Translations under genes and position numbers: made by a program
Origin: Leptotrichia sp. OH3620_COT-345
GTDB taxonomy: Bacteria > Fusobacteriota > Fusobacteriia > Fusobacteriales > Leptotrichiaceae
Length of the DNA stretch: 60,631 nucleotides
Assembly: GCF_003932895.1 (NCBI RefSeq)
Contig: NZ_RQYW01000015.1
Coordinates: forward strand, 1 to 60,631
Reading direction: 5' to 3'
Notes under the pieces: generated by a model
What the model was told of the DNA's origin: nothing
What the model saw: only the letters and a program-made list of their open reading frames with translations
Databases searched by the model: none
In this document: positions 1 to 8,636 of the stretch, piece after piece
How the letters are laid out: each line of letters opens with the position of its first letter
How positions within the stretch are numbered: the first letter of the stretch is position 1

Positions 1-33
1 ACAGTATCGGCAACATTCTAAAAGGAGATAGAT

Positions 34-1908
34 ATGAAAAAAATAATAATGTTTTTAACCTTGTTACTGTTTGTATTAAGCTGTAACGATTCAGGTCTGA
101 ATAATGGAGACATAAATAAAGGAAAAGCTCATGGAGTTGAAGTGGAAGACTTACAGGTAATAGACGGAAAGCTTTATAAGTACGGAGAAGAAAAACCTTA
201 CAGCGGAAAAGTAATAACAAGAGATGAAAGAGGGAAAATAGCAGTAATAGAAACCTCAAAAGAAGGCTTAATAGAAGGAGAAGTAAAAACTTACTATGAA
301 ACTGGAAAATTAAAAGAAGAATACGGTGTAAAAGATGATAAAATAGAAGGGAAATATAAATGGTACGGAAAAGACCGAAGTATAGAAATAGAAGCAATAT
401 ACAAAAATAATGAAAGAGAAACGGAAAAAGCGGTATCAACAAAAGATAAAAAACCTTATACGGGGACATATACCGAAACATATGAAAGCGGAAATATAAG
501 TCAGGTAATAAAATTTGTCGAAGGAAAAAGAGAGGGCGAAACAATATATTATTATGAAAATGGGAAGATAAAGGAAAGAATACCGTATACACAGGGTTTA
601 AAAGAAGGCAATTACTTTTATTACAACACATCGGGCGAAGTAATAGGTAAGGGAGTCTTTGTAAATGACAGAAGAGAAGGACAATGGCTCGTATATGATG
701 AAGAAGAAAATACTCTTATAGAAAAAATATATTCAAACGGACTTGAAGAAGGTCCTTATAAAGTATATTATGAGGATGGAAAAATGAGAGCCGAAGGGAC
801 ATATAAGTCAGGAAAGCTTGAGGGAATATATAAGGCATATTATGCTAACGGCAATATAGAAACGGAAGTAAATTATGTAAACGGAAAAAGAGAGGGATCC
901 TATATAATAAATTATGAAAACGGTAAAGTAAGAGAAAAAGGAAACTATAAAGATGATAAACTTGTAGGAGATATATCGGTAGTGTATGATACGGGAGCAA
1001 AGATAGCAGATTTACATTATACACAGGATGGAAAGAAGACGGGGAAATGGATATATTTATATCCCGGTGGAAAAGTAGAACAGGAATTTACTTATGAAAA
1101 TGACAAGCCGGTAGGGAGATATAGAAAGTATTATGAAAGTGGAAAAGTAAGTGAGGAAGGTCAATATAAGAACGGACTTCTTGAAGGAGAAGTAAAATTG
1201 TATTATGAAAATGGACATGTATCTTCCAAAGTAAGATTTATAAGAAATTCCAAAGAAGGAGAAGCGGTATCTTATTATGAGAATGGAAAAGAGAAAGAGA
1301 AGGGGACATTCAAACATAATAAATACGAAGGAAAAGTAACGGTATATTATGATAATGGAGAAACGGCCGTAGAACAGACATATAAGAACGGAAAGATAGA
1401 CGGCAGTTATAAGGAGTATTATAAGGGTAATAAACCTAAGGTGACAGCAACGTATGTGAATGGAAAAGAAGAAGGGGAGTATACGGTATATTATGAAAAC
1501 GGACAGAAACAGATAATATCAAAATTTAAGGACGGTCTTGCAGAGGGAGAATGGTTATATTATTATCAGAATGGTAAGGAAAGTAAGAAGATGAACTTTG
1601 TTAAGGGCTTGAAAGAGGGGAAACAGACAGAATATTATGAGAACGGTAATAAGAAGCTTGAGTCGGAATTTAAGAATGACATGGAAAGCGGGATATGGAC
1701 TGTATATTTTGATAATGGGAAAATATCTACGACATTTTCATATTTGGAAGGACAGTTAAACGGTCCTGTAGTAATAAATGATGATAGAGGAATAAAGATA
1801 GTTGAGGGCTATTATAAGGGAGGCAAAGAAGACGGCAAGTGGATATTTTATGATGAAGGCGGCAAGGTGAAGAAAGAGGAGAATTATGTTTTGGGAAAGA
1901 AACAGTAG
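34..1908 (+). CDS. MORN-repeat surface lipoprotein (YwqK-like)
   Basis: This 624-residue protein has an N-terminal lipoprotein signal: a short basic start, a hydrophobic run (residues 5-16) and a lipobox ending in Cys17 (LSC), so it should be lipidated and membrane anchored. From about residue 75 to the end it is built of a 22-24-residue repeat with the core YYENGK..E...Y.NGK.EG, matching the MORN_2 type repeat; roughly twenty units are visible. Such proteins are annotated in fusobacteria as YwqK-like, often called an antitoxin homologue, but no toxin gene is adjacent and I infer no antitoxin role. The start follows an AAAGGAGAT ribosome binding site. The repeat could serve as a protein or membrane interaction scaffold. 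Any gene upstream lies outside the window. Confidence 0.85.
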   Translation: MKKIIMFLTLLLFVLSCNDSGLNNGDINKGKAHGVEVEDLQVIDGKLYKYGEEKPYSGKVITRDERGKIAVIETSKEGLIEGEVKTYYETGKLKEEYGVKDDKIEGKYKWYGKDRSIEIEAIYKNNERETEKAVSTKDKKPYTGTYTETYESGNISQVIKFVEGKREGETIYYYENGKIKERIPYTQGLKEGNYFYYNTSGEVIGKGVFVNDRREGQWLVYDEEENTLIEKIYSNGLEEGPYKVYYEDGKMRAEGTYKSGKLEGIYKAYYANGNIETEVNYVNGKREGSYIINYENGKVREKGNYKDDKLVGDISVVYDTGAKIADLHYTQDGKKTGKWIYLYPGGKVEQEFTYENDKPVGRYRKYYESGKVSEEGQYKNGLLEGEVKLYYENGHVSSKVRFIRNSKEGEAVSYYENGKEKEKGTFKHNKYEGKVTVYYDNGETAVEQTYKNGKIDGSYKEYYKGNKPKVTATYVNGKEEGEYTVYYENGQKQIISKFKDGLAEGEWLYYYQNGKESKKMNFVKGLKEGKQTEYYENGNKKLESEFKNDMESGIWTVYFDNGKISTTFSYLEGQLNGPVVINDDRGIKIVEGYYKGGKEDGKWIFYDEGGKVKKEENYVLGKKQ

Positions 1909-2019
1909 TTTAATTAATGTGGAAAATTTTGCTCTAACATTAAATCTTATTAATATGATTACTGGAGGAGTCCCTGTAACTGCAGCGTCGGGAGAAAATT
2001 TTAAAGTAGTTAATTTAGA

Positions 2020-2337
2020 ATGATAGCAGGAGGGATTATTTTCAATTTTATAAATAAAGTAACAAGAAATGATACATTATTTAATACATTGCCTGCGCCA
2101 ATACCGTCATCTTCTCCAACTCCAATACTGAGAAAATATACATTTAATAAAAAGTCTTATCATAGGGAAAAAGAATCTGCATCAAAATGAAAAGTAAAAG
2201 GACTTAATTATAGTGACGGATTAAATTTAGAGCTGGGTCTGAAATATAAATTTTTTAAATTTAATGTAACAATTACTTATGAATTGGGCAAGTCAAAAAA
2301 TGACGTATTTAAAGTAGGATTTGAAGCAGAGTTCTGA
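2020..2337 (+). pseudogene. decayed 3' end of an outer-membrane beta-barrel (autotransporter) gene
   Basis: One reading frame runs from 2020 to 2337 with a single in-frame TGA at 2188-2190. Its last part alternates hydrophobic and polar residues (GLNLELGLKYKFFKF, then ITYELGK) and ends VGFEAEF-stop. A terminal Phe after alternating residues is the usual C-terminal strand signal of outer-membrane barrels and autotransporters. A short open segment in another frame (1919-2023) sits immediately before it and may belong to the same ruined gene. No start with a convincing ribosome binding site is present. I infer a remnant of an autotransporter gene, the same class as the giant gene at the other end of the window. 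Confidence 0.55.
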
Positions 2338-2369
2338 TAAACTGTTAATAATCTTAATCAATTTTATAC

Positions 2370-2417
2370 AGACACTTTAATCACGGAAACGTATAAAAAG
2401 AAAAAGTGTCTTTTTAA
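2370..2417 (+). terminator. rho-independent terminator
   Basis: Inverted repeat AGACACTTT (2370-2378) and AAAGTGTCT (2403-2411), followed by a T-rich run. It lies downstream of the barrel-gene remnant, as expected for the end of a former transcription unit. Confidence 0.75.
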
Positions 2418-3030
2418 TTTTTTAGAAGTTTAATGAGTCAAAGTTATTCAAGTAATTTCATAAAAAATCAAACTGCATTTTAAGGTTTTATTAATAAAAA
2501 ATAATATTTTGATAACGTAATATTGTGAAAAAAATAAAAACAGGTAAAACTAAAGTTTAAAAAGAGTGCATAAAAAAAGGAATCATTATTTTTCAAAATA
2601 AGATATAGATACAAAATTTTTTTAATTTTAAACTTATATATTTTTTATTTTTTACTTCAATTTTAAAATTAATTTATGTAATTGCAAGTTTTAAAAAATA
2701 AATCATTATATTTAGAATTTTTTACTAAAATAATAAAAACCGTTGAAAGAATTATTTTTAAAAATATATTCATAAAATATTTATAATAAGTATATAAAAG
2801 TATATTATATAATAAAAAAACTTGAAAATAAAATAGTAATATATTCTAATATAAAAAAAAATTTGGTATAAATATAGTTTTGGATTTATAGATAAAAAAT
2901 ATTATGAAATTACAATCCTTGCTTCAATATTTTTTATATTGTAAAATTAAATATCAAAAAGAAATTTAAATTGACATTGTTTTTCTCATGATTATATTAT
3001 ATAATGTTATAATAAAGATGAGGTGATTTA
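2418..3030. other. non-coding AT-rich stretch with a promoter at its end
   Basis: About 600 bases of extremely AT-rich DNA in which I see no credible reading frame or RNA. The only recognisable signal is at its right end: TTGACA at 2971-2976 with possible -10 boxes TATATT (2993-2998, 16-base spacer) or TATAAT further on, then GAGGTG before the HAD gene. Confidence 0.5.
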
Positions 3031-3759
3031 ATGGTAAAAAACATAGCAGCTTTTTTTGATATAGACGGAACAATTTATAGAGATTCTCTACTAATAGAAC
3101 ATTTTAAAATGCTTGTAAAATATGAATATATAAATATGATGTCATGGGAAGGAAAAGTAAAGGAAAAATTTTCAAAATGGGAAACGAGAACCGGAAATTA
3201 TGATGACTATCTCGAAGAACTCGTGGAAACGTATGTAGAAGCATTGAAAAATTTTAGTAAGGAAGATATGGATTTTATTGCCAAAAGAGTAATTGAGCTA
3301 AAAGGAGATAAAGTATATAAATACACAAGAGAAAGACTTCTTTATCATATCAAAAAAGGACACAAAGTAATTATAATTTCAGGAAGTCCTGACTTTCTTG
3401 TAGGAAAAATGGCTGAAAAGTATGGAGTTAAAGATTACAGAGGGTCAAAATATATAGTTAATGATAAAGGAATATTCACAGGTGAAGTGATACCTATGTG
3501 GGATGCCAAAAGTAAGAAGAAAGCAATATCTCAATTTTGTACTGAGTATGATATTGATTTGAGTAAGTCTTACGCTTATGGAGACACTACAGGAGATCTG
3601 ACAATGTTTAAGCAGGCGGGAAATGCTATTGCTATAAATCCTGCGAAAAAATTGTTGATGAAGCTGAAAAAAGATAAGGAATTAAGAGAAAAAGTAAAAA
3701 TAATAGTTGAAAGAAAAGATGTAATATATAAAGTGACTCCTAATGTAGATATACTTTAA
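3031..3759 (+). CDS. HAD-superfamily phosphatase, subfamily IB (SerB-like)
   Basis: A 242-residue haloacid-dehalogenase-type hydrolase. Motif I is D10-I-D12-G-T with the nucleophile Asp10 and acid/base Asp12. Motif II is the Ser117 of IIISGS, and motif IV is the GDTTGD stretch at 184-189. The helical insert between motifs I and II and the SGS motif place it in subfamily IB, which includes phosphoserine phosphatase and related small-molecule phosphatases. The length suits the IB family. The substrate cannot be told from the sequence. It is followed 27 bases later by a hydroxyacid dehydrogenase with its own ribosome binding site, so the two are probably co-transcribed; together with SerB similarity this might hint at hydroxyacid or serine metabolism, but that is inference. 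Confidence 0.85.
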   Translation: MVKNIAAFFDIDGTIYRDSLLIEHFKMLVKYEYINMMSWEGKVKEKFSKWETRTGNYDDYLEELVETYVEALKNFSKEDMDFIAKRVIELKGDKVYKYTRERLLYHIKKGHKVIIISGSPDFLVGKMAEKYGVKDYRGSKYIVNDKGIFTGEVIPMWDAKSKKKAISQFCTEYDIDLSKSYAYGDTTGDLTMFKQAGNAIAINPAKKLLMKLKKDKELREKVKIIVERKDVIYKVTPNVDIL

Positions 3760-3786
3760 AATTATATAAAAATGTGAGGTTTTATT

Positions 3787-4746
3787 ATGAGTGAAAAAAT
3801 GAAAATAGTATTTCTTGACAGAAAAACTGCGGGTCCTATAGAATTGAAAGAAAAATTTTCAAAATATGGAGAGTACATAGAATATGAAGATACAGATGAA
3901 AATCTTCTGGAAGAAAGAATAAAAGATGTTGAAGTGATAATAACGAATAGGATAAGATTAAGAAAAGGAAATTTTGAAAAAGCTCCGAAGCTAAAACTTA
4001 TTTTGGTAACTGCTACGGGTTATAACCATATAGATATAAAAGCTGCAAATGAAATCGGAATAATTGTGGCGAATGTTTCCGATTATTCCACAGACTCGGT
4101 TACCCAGCTTACATTTACGTTTTTACTGAATGAGTTTACACCTGTATCTTATTATAATGATGAAGTGAAAAAAAATAACTGGGGAAATTATAAGATTCCT
4201 GAATATCAACTTTATCCTGTAAATGATGTTGATGGGAAAGTGATGGGAATAGTAGGTTATGGAAACATAGGGAAAAAAGTTGAAGAGATAGCAAAAATAT
4301 TTGGTATGAAAACTATGATTGCAAAAATTCCCGGAAGAAAATATGAAATTGAAAGTAATCGTTATGAACTGGATGAAGTACTTGAAAAATGTGATGTTTT
4401 GTCATTACATGCTCCATTGACTGATTTGACAAGAGGACTTATAAATCTTGAAAGAATGAAAAAAATGAAGAAAAGTTCGATTATTATTAATTTAGCAAGG
4501 GGCCCTATCATAAATGAAGAAGATCTGTATTATGCCCTTAAAAATAAAATAATAAAATCGGCAGCTATTGATGTTATGAGCATAGAACCTCCAAAGGAAA
4601 ATTCAAAACTTTTTGAACTGGATAATATTCTCATAACACCTCATATCGGCTGGAAATCTGAAAAAAGTATGAATAAATTAATTGATATTGTTGAAAATAA
4701 TCTGAAACTGTTTCTGGAAAACAGACTTTCAGGAATACAAGAATGA
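3787..4746 (+). CDS. D-isomer-specific 2-hydroxyacid dehydrogenase (NAD-dependent)
   Basis: A 319-residue protein of the usual family length. It has the Rossmann nucleotide-binding motif GYGNIG at 157-162, the catalytic Arg in NLARGP, a Glu in the following segment (SIEPP) and the catalytic His in TPHIGW, giving the complete Arg-Glu-His set of the family. Members reduce 2-ketoacids to D-2-hydroxyacids (glycerate/hydroxypyruvate, D-lactate and others) in the cytosol. The sequence resembles the glycerate dehydrogenase-like branch, but the substrate is not certain. It lies between the HAD phosphatase and the HIRAN gene with short gaps, so it is probably part of a three-gene operon. Confidence 0.9.
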   Translation: MSEKMKIVFLDRKTAGPIELKEKFSKYGEYIEYEDTDENLLEERIKDVEVIITNRIRLRKGNFEKAPKLKLILVTATGYNHIDIKAANEIGIIVANVSDYSTDSVTQLTFTFLLNEFTPVSYYNDEVKKNNWGNYKIPEYQLYPVNDVDGKVMGIVGYGNIGKKVEEIAKIFGMKTMIAKIPGRKYEIESNRYELDEVLEKCDVLSLHAPLTDLTRGLINLERMKKMKKSSIIINLARGPIINEEDLYYALKNKIIKSAAIDVMSIEPPKENSKLFELDNILITPHIGWKSEKSMNKLIDIVENNLKLFLENRLSGIQE

Positions 4747-4772
4747 AAATACTTAAAATAAGAGGTGATTAA

Positions 4773-5417
4773 ATGCTGTCAAATACTTTTAACGGTATAA
4801 AACTTGAATTTGAAGGATTATATTATGGTGGAAATTATGATATAGAAATTTTTTCTGATGGAAGATTTTATTATTCATATATCGAAAATGATTCTATAGA
4901 AATAAAAAAAGGTTCATTTCAGATAACACAGAAAGAAGTAATGATTTTTGAAGAAATGATGGATTATTTTGAGTTTCTTAAAAATCAGAGAAATTATATG
5001 ATAAATGAATACAGATTTGGTAATGGAATACTTGTAATACAAAAGAAAAACGGGCGTGAAGAAAAAATAAGATTGGGAAAAGAAATGATGTTTGAATATG
5101 CTAAAATACTCATAGATAAATATGTTTCAAAATCAAAGAGAGTTTTTTTGCTGGATACATATTTAGCAGAAACGAAATATATAAGAAATTTCAGCCTGAA
5201 AATAAAAGATGCGGGTATATTAGATTTATTTCGGGAATTTAACGGAGCTTCTTTAAATGCTGTTGCAGTTTTTAACATGGACAAGGAAAAAGTCGGATAC
5301 ATTCCTAAAGAACAAAATGAAGTTATAGCAAGATTAATAGATGCAGGTAAAAAATTAGTAGCTATACCTATTCCTTTTGATGGTGATGTAGCATTGAAAA
5401 TATATATGATAGATTAG
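4773..5417 (+). CDS. protein with C-terminal HIRAN-like domain
   Basis: A 214-residue protein. The first about 130 residues are a beta-rich region I do not recognise. The last about 80 residues contain the pattern SLNAVAVFN...KVGYIPKEQNEVIARLIDAGK, which matches the core of the HIRAN domain (an N-A-v-a-V run, then vGyiP, then a helix with lid.G). HIRAN domains bind DNA ends in helicases such as HLTF, but stand-alone bacterial versions have no settled function. There is no helicase or nuclease domain here. It starts after AGAGGTGATTAA and follows the dehydrogenase by 26 bases, so it is likely co-transcribed. Confidence 0.65.
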   Translation: MLSNTFNGIKLEFEGLYYGGNYDIEIFSDGRFYYSYIENDSIEIKKGSFQITQKEVMIFEEMMDYFEFLKNQRNYMINEYRFGNGILVIQKKNGREEKIRLGKEMMFEYAKILIDKYVSKSKRVFLLDTYLAETKYIRNFSLKIKDAGILDLFREFNGASLNAVAVFNMDKEKVGYIPKEQNEVIARLIDAGKKLVAIPIPFDGDVALKIYMID

Positions 5418-5548
5418 TAAAATTAAAAAAATAAATTATTTAATAAAACAGTTTTAAAATTAAAAGAAAATATATGAAAGTTGATTAATTATTCTTAAAT
5501 ACGGATAAATAAGATTTGAAGAGTATATTTTTATTCTATAATATCGAC

Positions 5549-5564
5549 TGTGATATATTTCACT
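5549..5564 (+). promoter_or_regulatory. CRP/FNR-type palindrome upstream of the FNT channel gene
   Basis: TGTGA, six bases, TCACT: one mismatch to the CRP-type inverted repeat TGTGA-N6-TCACA. It lies just downstream of a possible -10 (TATAAT at 5537-5542) and about 48 bases before the GTG start, a position that would suit repression, or activation of a weaker downstream promoter. No regulator of this family is seen in the window. Confidence 0.35.
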
Positions 5565-5611
5565 ATGATTTTAGAACTGTTTATATAAATTAAAAAAGGA
5601 GATAAAGAAAA

Positions 5612-6382
5612 GTGTATAATGAAACAATTGAACTGATATCAGGTGCAGCAGAAAAGAAAGTAAAATTTCTTAATAAAAGTAAAATGAAATATTTTATTGC
5701 GGCTTTTTTAGCGGGAATGTATATAGGATTAGCGATTATACTTATTTACACAATAGGAGGACTGACAAGTGATTTTCCTTATTATAAAGTGTTAATGGGA
5801 GTAAGTTTCGGAATAGCTTTGAGTCTTGTAATGCTTGTAGGTGCAGAGCTCTTTACAGGAAATAATATGGTAGGGGTAGGAGCAGTTTTAAACAAAAGGA
5901 TAAAAATAAAGGATGTTCTTTTATTATGGACGGTTTCTTATTTTGGAAATCTTGCAGGTTCAATAATGACGGCAGTAATATATGTGTTGTCTCATGCAGG
6001 GAATAAAGAAGTGACAGAATTTATGGTAAAATCTGCTGCTGCTAAAATTTCAGGTACTCCTGTCGAATTATTTTTTAGAGGATTATTATGTAATCTTCTT
6101 GTATGTTTAGCAGTACTTTCAGCAATTAAATTGAAAGAGGAAACTGCAAAACTCATAATGATATTTTGGTGTCTTTTTGCCTTTATAACATCAGGATATG
6201 AGCACAGTATAGCAAATATGACACTCCTAATGATAGGTATACTTGTAAGCGGAGCAGCAAAAATAACTATAGCAGGATATGTGTATAACCTTTTATTTGT
6301 TACTCTAGGTAATATAGCAGGAGGGGGACTTTTAGGTGTAGGATACTATTTATTAGGGAGAAATGATAAAAATGAGATATAA
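5612..6382 (+). CDS. formate/nitrite transporter (FNT) family channel
   Basis: A 256-residue integral membrane protein with six hydrophobic segments. It has hallmark FNT features: a G-x-E-L-F-T-G-N segment (AELFTGNNMVGVGAV) in the first half and the EHSIANM segment with the channel histidine in the second. FNT proteins (FocA, NirC, HSC) form pentameric inner-membrane channels for small monovalent anions such as formate, nitrite, lactate or hydrosulfide; which one is used here cannot be read. The start is GTG at 5612 after a strong AAAGGAGAT site. The preceding 190 bases contain a possible promoter and a CRP-like palindrome, suggesting it is regulated separately from the upstream genes. Confidence 0.9.
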   Translation: MYNETIELISGAAEKKVKFLNKSKMKYFIAAFLAGMYIGLAIILIYTIGGLTSDFPYYKVLMGVSFGIALSLVMLVGAELFTGNNMVGVGAVLNKRIKIKDVLLLWTVSYFGNLAGSIMTAVIYVLSHAGNKEVTEFMVKSAAAKISGTPVELFFRGLLCNLLVCLAVLSAIKLKEETAKLIMIFWCLFAFITSGYEHSIANMTLLMIGILVSGAAKITIAGYVYNLLFVTLGNIAGGGLLGVGYYLLGRNDKNEI

Positions 6383-6443
6383 TTAAAATTATGGAAGAAA
6401 ATTTAAAAATATAAATTTTAATAAATGAGGAGGAAAATATTGA

Positions 6444-6688
6444 GAAATAAATAAGGGTATTGAAGAGTATAAAAAAATTGAAGATAGAGCGAAAAATTCC
6501 TATACATTACTAAATGAAAATAAAAATATAGAAATGGTTAAAAAAGCTGTTTTCCCTGAAGAGAATATTCCAAAATTTATTATGAACCGGCTGAATTAGA
6601 AAATGAATCGAGAATTAAAGATTTTCATGAATTTATAAATATAAAATATGAAAAAGTACATAAATTCATAGAAAAGTATGTAATTTAA
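6444..6688 (+). pseudogene. small frameshifted gene remnant of unknown function
   Basis: Two reading frames abut. The first encodes a Lys/Glu-rich helical segment (IEEYKKIEDRAKNSYTLL, then KKAVFPEEN); near 6580 the frame shifts and continues as YYEPAELENESRIKDFHEF to a TAA at 6686-6688. Read together they give about 80 charged, helical residues with no interruption, suggesting a small gene broken by one frameshift. A Shine-Dalgarno-like GAGGAGG stands at 6427-6433 but the start codon nearby is followed at once by a stop. I do not recognise the protein. Confidence 0.4.
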
Positions 6689-6694
6689 AAAAAG

Positions 6695-6723
6695 TTGCAA
6701 AATACTTTGAAATGTGATATTAT
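6695..6723 (+). promoter_or_regulatory. promoter of the rimP-nusA-infB operon
   Basis: TTGCAA at 6695-6700, a 17-base spacer, and TATTAT at 6718-6723 preceded by TGA, giving an extended -10. Transcription would begin near 6730, leaving a leader of about 240 bases before rimP. Confidence 0.65.
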
Positions 6724-6750
6724 ATTTACAAGAACAAAATACTAAGACAG

Positions 6751-6781
6751 AAAGAGTGGGATATTCCCACTCTTTAGTTTT
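6751..6781 (+). promoter_or_regulatory. leader hairpin, possible rimP-leader attenuator
   Basis: A perfect 11-bp hairpin: AAAGAGTGGGA (6751-6761), loop TAT, TCCCACTCTTT (6765-6775), followed by AGTTTTG. It begins about 20 bases after the predicted transcript start and is far from any preceding intact gene, so it is better read as a leader attenuator than as an upstream gene's terminator. GAGUGGG/CCCACUC hairpins with a U-run ahead of rimP are, as I recall, described as rimP leaders in Firmicutes. The U tract here is weak. Confidence 0.5.
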
Positions 6782-6972
6782 GAATCAACTCTTTTTATGA
6801 GGAAAAACAGATCAAAATTTTGTATTTATATAGTTGAAACTTGATAGAGGTAACAAATTCTCATTGAAAGAAAGTTGAATTTAAAATAATTTATATCGAA
6901 AATTTTATTAAGCTTTAAATAATTAATAACATGGCAATGAATACTAACAGGAAGATAATAGAGGTGATAGTT

Positions 6973-7461
6973 GTGGAACAGATTTTAAGCAAATTTGAAA
7001 ATGAAATTCAGGAACATTTGGACAGTATGGAGTTGGAGCTTGCAGATCTGGAATATATTCAGGAAGGGGGATACAATTATTTAAGAATATATGTTGAAAA
7101 AAAGAATGGTTCGACAAGTCTTGATGATTGTATTGAATTTAGTGAAAAAATAGACGGACTGGCAGATAATCTGATAAATGATAAATTTTTTCTGGAAGTA
7201 TCTACGCCGGGAATTGAAAGAAAACTCAAAAAAGAAAGAGATTTTATAAGATTTTCAGGTGAAAAAATAAAAGTATATTCAAAAAGTCAGATTGAGGGAA
7301 AAAAGACTTTTGAAGGAAAACTTGAAAAATTTGAGGAAGGTATAATTTTTTTAACTGATATAAATATAGCAAAAACAGTGGAAATACCATTATCAAAATT
7401 GAAAAAAGCAAACTTAATATACGAATTACCGAATGACATATTAGAAAAAGAGGAGGAGTAA
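6973..7461 (+). CDS. rimP: ribosome maturation factor RimP
   Basis: A 162-residue protein when started at GTG 6973, which follows the AGAGGTGATAG ribosome binding site; an ATG at 6931 is in frame but has no such site and would add 14 unusual residues. The sequence has the RimP N-terminal alpha-beta domain with the motif FFLEVSTPGIERKL, and the C-terminal SH3-like barrel. RimP assists 30S subunit maturation. It is first in the operon rimP-nusA-ylxR-infB-rbfA, the standard bacterial arrangement, and its TAA overlaps the nusA ATG (TAATG at 7459-7463), indicating translational coupling. Confidence 0.93.
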   Translation: MEQILSKFENEIQEHLDSMELELADLEYIQEGGYNYLRIYVEKKNGSTSLDDCIEFSEKIDGLADNLINDKFFLEVSTPGIERKLKKERDFIRFSGEKIKVYSKSQIEGKKTFEGKLEKFEEGIIFLTDINIAKTVEIPLSKLKKANLIYELPNDILEKEEE

Positions 7462-8600
7462 TGAAATCAAAAGATCAAAGAATCTTTTTAGAAGCACTTG
7501 ATGAACTGGAAAAAGAAAAGGGAATAGTTAAAGAAGAGTTGCTGGAAGCAGTTGAAACAGCTCTTTTAGCAGCATATAAAAAAAATTACGGAGAAAAGGA
7601 TAATGCTGAAATTTCTATAAATCGTGAAACAGGAGAAGTTAAAGTATTTTCCAGAAGAAAAATAGTCGAAAAGGTTGAAAAACCTGAAGAGGAAATAAGC
7701 CTTGAAGATGCTCTGTCTATAAAAAAACGCTCAAAAATAGGTGACACAGTAGATTTTGAAATAAATGCAGAAAGTTTTAAAAGAAATGCTATTCAGAATG
7801 CTAAACAGATTGTTGTTCAGAAAGTTAGAGAATGTGAAAAGAAAAATATTTTTAACAGGTTCAAACAGATTGAAAAATCAATTGTATCGGCAATAGTAAG
7901 AAAAACTGATGAAAAAGGAAATTTATACATTGACATAAAAGGTTTGGAGGCGATTATACCTGAAAAAGAGCTGTCACCGGTTGATAAATTTATTCAAGGA
8001 GAAAGGCTGAAGTTATACGTAGGAAATGTAGAAGAGGCAACGAAATATACAAAATGTTTTCTTTCAAGAAAAGTGGAAGAACTCATGAAGGGACTTTTAA
8101 ATATAGAAATACCCGAAATAGAGGACGGTACTATAGAAATAAAACAGGTTGCAAGAGAAGCAGGAAGCAGAACAAAAGTGGCTGTTCATTCTGAAGATCC
8201 GAACCTTGATGTAAAAGGAGCGTGTATCGGTAAAAACGGTATGAGAATACAAAGTATTATTAATGAGCTTAAAGGTGAAAAAGTAGATATAGTCCTTTGG
8301 AATGAAGATATAAGACACTTCGTAAAAAATGCTTTGAATCCTGCTGAAGTAATTTCGGTTGAAATAATAGAACAGGACGGAGAACAGATAGCGAGAGTAG
8401 AAGTTGAAGAAGACCAACTTTCTCTTGCAATAGGTAAAAAAGGACAAAATTCCAGATTGGCTGCTAAACTGTGCGGAATAAAAATTGACATTCATATAGT
8501 GCAGGCTGAGGAAGCAGAAGGAGTTGTCGATGAAATTGAGGAAAATATGGAAACTCTGGAAATGGAAGAGATAGAGAAAGCTTCAGAAACAGAAGAATAA
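7461..8600 (+). CDS. nusA: transcription termination/antitermination factor NusA
   Basis: A 379-residue NusA of the short, Gram-positive-like length without the proteobacterial C-terminal acidic repeats. It has the N-terminal RNA polymerase-binding domain (about 1-125), an S1 domain (about 135-200), and two KH domains with their GxxG loops: IGKNGMRI in KH1 and IGKKGQNS in KH2. The tail is acidic (EEAEGVVDE...ETEE). NusA binds RNA polymerase and hairpin RNA and modulates pausing and intrinsic termination, which is of interest for the attenuators elsewhere in this window. Start and stop overlaps show coupling to rimP. Confidence 0.96.
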   Translation: MKSKDQRIFLEALDELEKEKGIVKEELLEAVETALLAAYKKNYGEKDNAEISINRETGEVKVFSRRKIVEKVEKPEEEISLEDALSIKKRSKIGDTVDFEINAESFKRNAIQNAKQIVVQKVRECEKKNIFNRFKQIEKSIVSAIVRKTDEKGNLYIDIKGLEAIIPEKELSPVDKFIQGERLKLYVGNVEEATKYTKCFLSRKVEELMKGLLNIEIPEIEDGTIEIKQVAREAGSRTKVAVHSEDPNLDVKGACIGKNGMRIQSIINELKGEKVDIVLWNEDIRHFVKNALNPAEVISVEIIEQDGEQIARVEVEEDQLSLAIGKKGQNSRLAAKLCGIKIDIHIVQAEEAEGVVDEIEENMETLEMEEIEKASETEE

Positions 8601-8636
8601 TTTAATTATTTAAGAAAATCGGAAAGTGGAAAATAT

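Noticed and set aside
1057-1317. Phe/Ile-rich minus-strand ORF under the MORN gene
   Set aside because: Complement of the Glu/Lys/Tyr repeats; a typical shadow.
34-1908. Considering the MORN repeats as a DNA tandem array such as a CRISPR or minisatellite
   Set aside because: The repeats are protein-level, of varied DNA sequence and in a single open frame; there is no spacer-repeat structure.
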